A stretch of 64,000 bases of DNA. Origin: Spirosoma fluviale. GTDB taxonomy: Bacteria; Bacteroidota; Bacteroidia; Cytophagales; Spirosomataceae. The stretch is from NCBI RefSeq assembly GCF_900230225.1, contig NZ_OCNH01000001.1, forward strand, positions 1,612,001 to 1,676,000. Direction: 5' to 3'. Below the pieces are notes generated by a model. The model was not told the origin of the DNA and did not search any database. It was given only the letters and a program-made list of their open reading frames with translations. Both the position numbers and the translations under genes were made by a program. This document shows, piece after piece, positions 57,963 to 64,000 of the stretch (the stretch's first letter is position 1; each line of letters opens with the position of its first letter).

Positions 57963-60314
57963 ATGGCGCCTAGACGTTATTTTACACTCAATACGGTAAG
58001 TGGGGTATCTGAAACGGACCCCTCGAATGTGATCATTGACGGGCCGGTTTCCGAAACCAAAGAACAGGCCGCTTCCCGGCTGATGGCCAACCCCTCAACC
58101 ACGAAGCTGTCCGGTATTCCCGGACCGGCAAACATGAGTCTGGAAGTAGACTGTAATGTAAGTGCCCGAACGATTCTCTTCAAGGGGTATGTACCCGATG
58201 GTACCACCTTACGGATTGAAACCGTATCGGGTAATACCTACCAACTGGCCAACGCCCAGAACCCAACTTTGAATATGGGTGTGGATTATCCCTTTGGCCC
58301 GTATAGTGTGGCCGGTTCGGAACTGAATGCCAACTGGGCTTTCGGGCCAAAGGAGGGTGTATCGAACTCTGGTGTTCCCAGTGAACGGTTGTTCATTACC
58401 CTTAAAGACAGCAGCGGCAACAAGCTCGTTACGGTAGCCTTTACGCCCTCGACGGTAACGGGGAAAAAGTTGTTCACAAAATCGGCTTCGTCAACACCAA
58501 CGCAAACGACAGCCTTGTTTACCAGTACCAACGGTTTCAATTCGATTTATTCCTACAAATCCGGACAAAACGGCGGTCAATTACAGATTCTGGGTTCGGG
58601 TTCCGGTGCCTACGAACTGAGTTTTGAAGGGGTGGACCAAAGCCTGGTATTATCGAATAACGATAGCCCCACGCCCGGTTCAATTCCGACCAACACGTTT
58701 TTGGCCAATGGCCCTTCGGGCAATCCGACTTATTCCTATGACTGGTCACTGTATGGGGTTACGCCGGGGGTTCCGCTGCGGGTTAAGGTTCGCAAGGATG
58801 GCGGTTCGCCGGATACGTTTATGTTCACGCCCAGTAATGCCAGCAACCAGGCGTTTACCAGTGCTGGTTTGTCGAACCCAACGCCAACCCAGACGGCTAG
58901 CCCAACAGCAACCACTACGGGGATTCCTACCGTTACGCTGAAAGATGCAGAAGGCTTTCTGATCTATTCCGATCAGGGCTGGTCGGGAGCTGACGAGAAG
59001 CAGATTGAGAATGGCCAGATGCTGATGAAGTTCAAGCGATCGGTCGGAGCCTGCCCAACGTGGGTGTCGCTCAAATCCGATGGCCTCAACCTCTGTAATG
59101 ATGAACAGACCGGACCCAGCGGAGCGCGCTTTTCGGATAAAGGGTGCCAGTGGCAATTTAGTGCCTATAGCTCGCCGGTTGCCTTTGCCGCGCCGTATGT
59201 CATTGGTGGCCGGGGCGAAATGGGAACCGGTGCCAACCCGGTACAGGGCGGCTCGACGGCTCCCTACTATGGCGTTTCGCCGGTCGAAAAGTCGGCCATC
59301 GTCAACGATCCGGAACGCGGAGTGGTCTTCTGCGCCCGGGTTCGCGGTCTGATCTGGAATTTCCCCTACGAACCCGGTCATATTCCGGTCGATTTCGAAT
59401 ACTGGTTCATGCCCGATCAAACCATTGGTTTCCGCTGCCGAAGCAACGTGGAGGATCGCGGCAGCCGGGTTCCTGAACAGCGTACCTGGCAGGCGATCTC
59501 CCAGGAGCTTCCCTGCCTGTATAACATCGGTGATCTGAACTTGCACCGGTCCAAACTCAACGGGCAGGAACTCGATCTTCGGGCGGGTACGCCGATGGGC
59601 CAACAAGGCCGGGATTACTTTACCGATGGGTGCTGGTCGGGTTCGTATACACAGGACCGTTCGAAGGGTGTCACCCTCTATACACCTCAGAATGCGATTC
59701 ATCGTTCGTGGCAGAAACACGCTGAACAAGGTCAGTGGATGGATACGGCCTCTGGCTACATTAACGCTGGGCCCAAGAGAAACTTTGATATTCCGGGTAG
59801 GTATATCGATTACGGGTATATCATTCTGGGGGGCTATAATTTCGCGCAAAACCGACTGGCAACCCTGCCTGCCATCAGTCAGGAGTTCGATTTTGATTTC
59901 TCCCAGTCGAATAACAGCTGGTGGAATGAAGATTCGCGGTTGCAGCGTGATCCGGGTACGGGTTTGATGAAGTGGTTTTTGGGCGATGAGAAAGTTGACG
60001 GCGGTACCTACAACTACGGTCGCTTCCTTTCTCCCGTACGCGCCTGGAAAGCCAGCGAGTTCCGCTGTATCGAAATTACCATGGCCGTACACGGAACCAA
60101 CCGGCTGAACCTTAAATACGCGCGGCCCGGTGAGTTCGATAGTGTCAACTCGCTCAGTCAGATTAGTGTCAACGGGGATGGTGTCGAGCGGGCCTATACC
60201 TTCGATGTGCCCTGGGGGGCTGACAACAGCCTGATTTCCTACGTGGGTATGACGGCTATTACGCCAACACCTTCCAACGCCTACGCGATCGTGCGCCGGA
60301 TTCGGAAAGTGTAG
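57963..60314 (+). CDS. Tail fibre / glycan-binding protein candidate, 783 aa
   Basis: The N-terminal third is beta-rich with G/S/T-rich turns; a PTQTASPTATTTGIPT linker at about 308-323 leads to a C-terminal domain of 460 residues. That domain has many W/Y/F residues (DQGWSGAD, WQFSAYSSP, WNFPYEPGH, SNNSWWNED) and a jelly-roll-like strand pattern near its end, suggesting a carbohydrate-binding or lyase-type beta fold. Not assignable to a family from the sequence alone. It shares its linker style with the 1009-aa gene before it. Confidence 0.55.
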   Translation: MAPRRYFTLNTVSGVSETDPSNVIIDGPVSETKEQAASRLMANPSTTKLSGIPGPANMSLEVDCNVSARTILFKGYVPDGTTLRIETVSGNTYQLANAQNPTLNMGVDYPFGPYSVAGSELNANWAFGPKEGVSNSGVPSERLFITLKDSSGNKLVTVAFTPSTVTGKKLFTKSASSTPTQTTALFTSTNGFNSIYSYKSGQNGGQLQILGSGSGAYELSFEGVDQSLVLSNNDSPTPGSIPTNTFLANGPSGNPTYSYDWSLYGVTPGVPLRVKVRKDGGSPDTFMFTPSNASNQAFTSAGLSNPTPTQTASPTATTTGIPTVTLKDAEGFLIYSDQGWSGADEKQIENGQMLMKFKRSVGACPTWVSLKSDGLNLCNDEQTGPSGARFSDKGCQWQFSAYSSPVAFAAPYVIGGRGEMGTGANPVQGGSTAPYYGVSPVEKSAIVNDPERGVVFCARVRGLIWNFPYEPGHIPVDFEYWFMPDQTIGFRCRSNVEDRGSRVPEQRTWQAISQELPCLYNIGDLNLHRSKLNGQELDLRAGTPMGQQGRDYFTDGCWSGSYTQDRSKGVTLYTPQNAIHRSWQKHAEQGQWMDTASGYINAGPKRNFDIPGRYIDYGYIILGGYNFAQNRLATLPAISQEFDFDFSQSNNSWWNEDSRLQRDPGTGLMKWFLGDEKVDGGTYNYGRFLSPVRAWKASEFRCIEITMAVHGTNRLNLKYARPGEFDSVNSLSQISVNGDGVERAYTFDVPWGADNSLISYVGMTAITPTPSNAYAIVRRIRKV

Positions 60315-60322
60315 TACGAAAG

Positions 60323-60375
60323 AGGGAAGTAGTTGACAGTTGCGGGAAAACCTAAAGATTTTCGACTACTTCCCT
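60323..60375. terminator. Hairpin after the fibre gene, possible terminator
   Basis: Perfect 11-bp arms AGGGAAGTAGT (60323-60333) and ACTACTTCCCT (60365-60375) around a 31-nt loop, 8 bp after the fibre stop. No T run follows on the plus strand, so termination is uncertain. The AT-rich stretch 60376-60420 beyond it, with TATATATGTATAAATCATCA, may hold the promoter of the lysis cassette. Confidence 0.4.
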
Positions 60376-60516
60376 TATATATGTATAAATCATCATACAT
60401 AATTTTCTTACTTTTATCGGGTAGTTAGGCTTAGCAGGTTTGGCTTTGAGCCATCCTTGCCCAATTGGTAAGCTACCTGACCCAACCCCTCAGGCTGGGT
60501 TTAATTCGCACAGAAA

Positions 60517-61251
60517 ATGCCCTCTTTACTATCTGGTTTATTGCCGCGCGTGCTGCTGCTGGTTGCCATCGTCGGGGGGCTGGTGTGGCTTGTGGTTGAT
60601 TACCTGGGCCGGGGTACGACCATCACGGAACTAACGGCTACGCTTTTTGATACGCGGGACAGCCTGCGGGTTGAACGCAGACATCGCAGGCAGCTTCAGG
60701 TTGACTCAACGATACTGGAGAACCAGTTCCTTAAGGCTGACAACGAACGGTTGAGTCTGCGGACGCAAATGGCCGAGGCTCAAACCAGCGTCGAGCAGAT
60801 GCAGGCGGGGCTACAGAAAGCCAATGACCGGTCTGACCGGGCGGTTGATCAAATGAGTGCCCTGGAGAAAAAGCACGCGGCCGATATAGGCGTACTGGCG
60901 ACCAAAGTAGCGCTGGGACTTCCGACCACCGAGCGCGATACGGCCGTCAATGCGATCATCGCCAAACAGTCGCGGAAGATCAAACGCTATGAAGATACGG
61001 TGATTGCCGATTTGAACCGGGCGAATGCATATCTGAAGGTGGACAACGACCGGCTGAAAGGGGAGGTGTCGGATTTGGAAACCGAACTCAACGGGGCCGT
61101 TCGTTCCAGTCTGCAAGCCGAAGATAGCTGGCTGAAAGAAAGTCAAACCCACCGGTTCGGGGATTTGCGGGGTAAGGCCCGCCGGAAGAATGCAATGGAG
61201 AAGGCCGATGCTGTACGCCTGATCCGGGAGGGTAAATCCGTAACGCCCTAA
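60517..61251 (+). CDS. Inner-membrane spanin-like (Rz-type) protein, 244 aa
   Basis: One N-terminal membrane helix (about 9-29) followed by a long coiled coil (about 40-215), the plan of i-spanins that span the periplasm to disrupt the outer membrane at the end of lysis. It opens the lysis cassette, ahead of holin-like and endolysin genes. No clear o-spanin lipoprotein overlaps it, so a unimolecular spanin or a structural coiled-coil protein are alternatives. Begins at ATG 60517. Confidence 0.55.
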   Translation: MPSLLSGLLPRVLLLVAIVGGLVWLVVDYLGRGTTITELTATLFDTRDSLRVERRHRRQLQVDSTILENQFLKADNERLSLRTQMAEAQTSVEQMQAGLQKANDRSDRAVDQMSALEKKHAADIGVLATKVALGLPTTERDTAVNAIIAKQSRKIKRYEDTVIADLNRANAYLKVDNDRLKGEVSDLETELNGAVRSSLQAEDSWLKESQTHRFGDLRGKARRKNAMEKADAVRLIREGKSVTP

Positions 61252-61276
61252 TCTATTAACTCAATTCTCCTCTAGG

Positions 61277-61723
61277 ATGTCTCTGCATATTCAAGTATTC
61301 AAGATGCTCTTTGTTGGCCTTTTCTTTATGGCCGGGAGCATAAGCGCCGATGCGGTGGGCGAATGGCTGGCCGACCGGGTAATTAACGGGGTCGTCATTC
61401 TGTGCATTCTGGTGGGGTCGATCTATGCTTCGGTCAACAGCGATTCCAATAAAACGCTGAGTCTGACCAAACGCTACGTATCTCAGTTTACGTCCGTCTT
61501 TCTGATGGGACTCATTTCGGGCTATCTCATTGATACCCTTCAATGGAACCCCTACGTCTTCTGTATTCTGGGTCTGGCCCTGGGGATCGGTTCGGATTTC
61601 TGTTTGCGCTGGATACTGGCCTGGTTCCAGAACTCAGATGGTTTTGTTACCCTGTTTACCCGTATCTCCGAGGTTGCCAGGGCCGCTTACTCGGCCTGGA
61701 ACTCGGTCAACAATAAACCCTAA
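61277..61723 (+). CDS. Holin-like membrane protein, 148 aa
   Basis: Four predicted membrane helices (about 6-22, 36-52, 70-86, 92-110), a short charged C-terminal tail, and a position between spanin-like and endolysin genes. Holins open the inner membrane so that endolysin reaches the peptidoglycan. Holins have no conserved motif; the call is from topology and place. The following gene also has membrane helices, so either could be the holin or its antiholin. Confidence 0.5.
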   Translation: MSLHIQVFKMLFVGLFFMAGSISADAVGEWLADRVINGVVILCILVGSIYASVNSDSNKTLSLTKRYVSQFTSVFLMGLISGYLIDTLQWNPYVFCILGLALGIGSDFCLRWILAWFQNSDGFVTLFTRISEVARAAYSAWNSVNNKP

Positions 61724-61741
61724 TTCTAACCTTCTACCCGG

Positions 61742-62563
61742 ATGGACACGCAAGCACGAATCAAGGTTATCACCTTCGCTGTGTTGATACTGGCCTCAAT
61801 CGTACTTTGGGGCACAATGATGATCGCTACGCACCGCAAGGCATCGTGGCACAATGGTTTACTGGTCTGTATGCTCACAACGGGCATAGCCGCCTTCGGC
61901 ATTTTCAGTGAGCAAATGCAACGCTACAGTTTACTGGTTACCGGAATCGGTATGCTGGTTATGTTTCTGGTTGTGTTTTTTACCTATCAGAAAGACCAGC
62001 CCTTATCGGGTGAAGCCATCCGGTATTCGCGGACTGTCCTGCGCTGGATGGGGATGCTGACTGGGGGCGGGGCTCTGCTGACGATGGGGGCTACCTGGTT
62101 TGTGATGCATCAGGCCGACCAGAAAGAATTAATCGAATCGAATCAGGATGTGGCTTTGGCCGTCAGGGGGCTTTCCCGGCAGGTCTATGGTCTGGATTAC
62201 CGGGTAGCCAATCTGGAATCCAGCCAGGCCGAAGATCGGGCCTTTAAGGTGCAGATTCTAACGGAACTGGGCTACTCCCGCCAAAACCAGACGGCCCTGC
62301 TGAAAGGCCGGAATAAAAATGCATTGGTTCCCCAGCGGGTTACGCTTCCCCACATACAACCGCTCTCCCCCAGACAACCCGCCAAGCTACAGCAATCTCA
62401 ACCCGCGCAGACCCTGCCGGATACCATCCGGCAGGGAAAACCAAAAAAGGGGGTATTCAACTGGCTCAAAGGCTTGATCTCCGTCCGGGACACGTCGGCT
62501 TATCCCGACTCGACTTACATGGTTCAGGTTCAAAATTTCTCCCATTCCTATGAGCAAAAGTAA
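61742..62563 (+). CDS. Four-helix membrane protein of the lysis cassette, 273 aa
   Basis: Membrane helices at about 9-28, 38-54, 62-81 and 102-121, then a coiled-coil stretch (about 125-180) and a Q/P/R-rich tail ending in a basic motif. It overlaps the endolysin gene by 14 bp. It could be a second holin, an antiholin, or an envelope component; the large soluble tail is unusual for a holin. Confidence 0.45.
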   Translation: MDTQARIKVITFAVLILASIVLWGTMMIATHRKASWHNGLLVCMLTTGIAAFGIFSEQMQRYSLLVTGIGMLVMFLVVFFTYQKDQPLSGEAIRYSRTVLRWMGMLTGGGALLTMGATWFVMHQADQKELIESNQDVALAVRGLSRQVYGLDYRVANLESSQAEDRAFKVQILTELGYSRQNQTALLKGRNKNALVPQRVTLPHIQPLSPRQPAKLQQSQPAQTLPDTIRQGKPKKGVFNWLKGLISVRDTSAYPDSTYMVQVQNFSHSYEQK

Positions 62564-63278
62564 TGCACCGGCCAGCGTTGCCGAACAAATCCGGCGACTG
62601 CGGCAGTTAGGCTGGGCCGTATGCGATACGCCCGGCTATACCCTAACCGACACACTACTTCGGTTTCAGCATGCTTCAGTCACTCCGGAGGGTAAACGAC
62701 TGACGGTAGATGGCGAGTACGGTCCGCAAACACAGTCTGCTCTATTCGACGTATACGCGCCTTCGTTAGCTGAGAAGCTCCCTCAGCGAGTGCTGGTTGT
62801 GGCGGCTTCGCAAGTGGGTGTATCGGAGGTTCCGGTCGGGTCCAACGCCGGACCACAGATTGATATGGTGCTCTCGTCGGTGGGGCTGGGTCGTGGCTAT
62901 CCCTGGTGCGCGGCTTTTGTGTACTGGTGTTTTGGGCAGGCATCGCGTCAGCTGGGGGTAAAGAATCCTTGTCCGAAAACAGCGGGGGTTTTGAATTTAT
63001 GGGATTTGGCGGGCTACCGGTCAACGGGCCTGAGACGGATCACGGCTGCCCAGGCGCAGGCGAATCCCGCGCTGGTCAAGCCCGGTATGCAGTTTCTGCT
63101 GAAGCTGGGCTCCACATCAGGGCATACCGGTTTGGTGGAGCGGGTGGGGGCGGGTGGCCAGCTAATCACCCTGGAAGGAAACACCAATCAGGCGCTGTCG
63201 CGGGAAGGGACGGGGGTATTTCGACTGAGCCGGCGAACGGTCAAGTCGGTCAACCTGGGATTTATTGAGTACGCTTAA
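62550..63278 (+). CDS. CHAP-domain endolysin, 242 aa
   Basis: N-terminal peptidoglycan-binding-like segment (about 8-68, with TLLRFQHASV and VDGEYGPQTQSALFD), then a CHAP amidase/endopeptidase domain: nucleophile C120 in PWCAAFVYWCF, H192 in SGHTGLVE, and E209/N211/N213 in LEGNTN. It would cut cell-wall peptide bonds when released by the holin. It overlaps the gene before it by 14 bp. The catalytic set is intact. No signal peptide, so it depends on the holin. Confidence 0.85.
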   Translation: MSKSNAPASVAEQIRRLRQLGWAVCDTPGYTLTDTLLRFQHASVTPEGKRLTVDGEYGPQTQSALFDVYAPSLAEKLPQRVLVVAASQVGVSEVPVGSNAGPQIDMVLSSVGLGRGYPWCAAFVYWCFGQASRQLGVKNPCPKTAGVLNLWDLAGYRSTGLRRITAAQAQANPALVKPGMQFLLKLGSTSGHTGLVERVGAGGQLITLEGNTNQALSREGTGVFRLSRRTVKSVNLGFIEYA

Positions 63279-63294
63279 CTTTCCTTTTCCTATC

Positions 63295-63735
63295 GTGAGA
63301 CAGATTCTTTTCCTCTTTATCGGGCTGAACATCAGCCTAACGGGCTTTGCTCAGATCAATACAAAGTCTGATGTTACTTTCAAGTATATAGATGGTGTTC
63401 TCAAGTTTCAGCTGGGAACAAAGACCTACGTGCCGGTCTCTCCGGTGAAAGCCGTGGGGGCTGGTCTGCGACTGGACCCCGACGGAAACTTGTCGGCCGA
63501 TCCGTTGTCGTCAGGTGTCGATGCGGCTACCTTAAACGCCCAGCTTGTCGAGAAAAAGTCTTGGAGGGCCGTCGCTACCTACCAGGAGCTTAAGAACCTG
63601 GTCCCGGTGGCCAATACGCTGCTTGAAATATTTGTGCGGGCGGATGAAAAACGCGGGGGTGGGCCAACGACCTACAACCTGATGCCCAATGGTGACTGTT
63701 ACCTGACTTCCTTTTTAGTAATCAAAGACAATTAA
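63295..63735 (+). CDS. Secreted small protein, 146 aa
   Basis: GTG 63295 is preferred over TTG 63265 because it gives a standard signal peptide (MRQILFLFIGLNISLTGFAQ) and avoids overlap with the endolysin. The mature part has a strand-rich start and a V/A/S/D-rich helical centre. Resembles small phage tail-tip or collagen-binding-like proteins with a signal, but no family was recognised. Signal peptides are rare on phage virion proteins, so it may alter the host surface. Confidence 0.5.
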   Translation: MRQILFLFIGLNISLTGFAQINTKSDVTFKYIDGVLKFQLGTKTYVPVSPVKAVGAGLRLDPDGNLSADPLSSGVDAATLNAQLVEKKSWRAVATYQELKNLVPVANTLLEIFVRADEKRGGGPTTYNLMPNGDCYLTSFLVIKDN

Positions 63736-63740
63736 TACGC

Positions 63741-64000
63741 GTGAAAAAAATACTCTTTCTTGTTTTTTCCCTGATTACCGCTTTCGTACAGGGTCAGTCA
63801 TTGCCAGCGACAACCATTGGGGAAGTTGCTGATCAGGTTTTCCGTCAGCAACCCAACTCGCCAGGTTTGTCTCCCAGACATTACCGGAATGAGGACAGTA
63901 CGAAATTGGCGGTGATTGCTCAGGTTGGAGGCCGCAATCTACTTGACAAAAGCCTGATTGTGCCAGGCCAGTACTCGAATGTGAATGGCTTTTTTGCAAC
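63741..64000 (+). CDS. Secreted protein, N-terminal part (runs off the window)
   Basis: GTG start at 63741 with a clear signal peptide (KKILFLVFSLITAFVQGQ, then SLPATT). About 86 codons are visible and the frame is still open at the end of the window. Nothing more can be said about its function. It follows the 146-aa secreted protein by 5 bp, so the two may act together. Confidence 0.6.
   Translation, partial: MKKILFLVFSLITAFVQGQSLPATTIGEVADQVFRQQPNSPGLSPRHYRNEDSTKLAVIAQVGGRNLLDKSLIVPGQYSNVNGFFA

Noticed and set aside
58746..60092. Open frame of 448 codons on the minus strand inside the fibre gene
   Set aside because: Antisense shadow of a well-biased plus-strand gene, with no start context and no plausible domain.
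1..64000. CRISPR array
   Set aside because: No evenly spaced identical repeats with unique spacers were seen; the island repeats vary in length, spacing and sequence.

Overview
The window reads as most of the genome of a tailed phage (or prophage) of a Bacteroidetes host, probably a Cytophagales bacterium of the Spirosoma type. Evidence: Bacteroidetes-type promoter elements (TTG-N20-TAnnTTTG at about 9665-9695), weak or absent Shine-Dalgarno sequences, secretion signals ending in FAQ/FAQD, PTPT-type linkers, and virion proteins whose closest recognisable style is that of crAss-like and other Bacteroidetes podoviruses. Host and phage identity are inferences from family resemblance; no database search was possible. 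No integrase, DNA polymerase or RNA polymerase gene is visible in the window.

Layout. (1) 1-13.6 kb, plus strand, moderately GC-rich, tightly overlapping: portal C-terminus, several small head/neck candidates, a tail adaptor, a 1317-aa tail stabilization (nozzle) protein and a glycine-zipper internal protein. A self-contained Xre/RES toxin-antitoxin unit with its own promoter, operator and terminator sits inside this virion operon (9.65-11.19 kb). (2) 13.6-29.2 kb: one 5180-codon gene for a large polyvalent protein, with a DarB-like adenine methylase plus helicase core and a zincin domain; it is probably carried in the head and injected. (3) 29.2-42.6 kb: an AT-rich island of mostly minus-strand accessory genes: a broken homing-endonuclease-like gene, membrane proteins of defence type, secreted proteins, a Panacea-type toxin-antitoxin pair, attC-like hairpins, and a family of short GC-rich repeats found only here. 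The 3' end of the 5180-codon gene is present three times (28.99, 35.20, 40.05 kb), the last two inside a roughly 510-bp near-identical direct repeat. (4) 42.9-45.4 kb: a structured RNA candidate, two tRNA genes and a small minus-strand operon led by a DnaA domain IV-like protein. (5) 45.5-64 kb, plus strand: scaffold candidate, major capsid protein, small virion genes, large terminase, PTPT-linked adhesin/fibre proteins, and a lysis cassette (spanin-like, holin-like, CHAP endolysin), ending in two secreted proteins.

How it fits together. The two GC-rich arms have the same style of codon use and translational coupling and form one virion programme: capsid, packaging, adhesin and lysis on the right, and portal, neck, nozzle and injected cargo on the left, as expected if the genome is circularly permuted relative to the window. 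The island looks like one or more insertions at the 3' end of the large cargo-protein gene that rebuilt the gene end each time and left the displaced ends behind. The clearest candidates for something undescribed are this 3'-end-rebuilding, cassette-like island in a phage, and a small protein apparently encoded in the +1 frame inside the linker just before the methylase domain.
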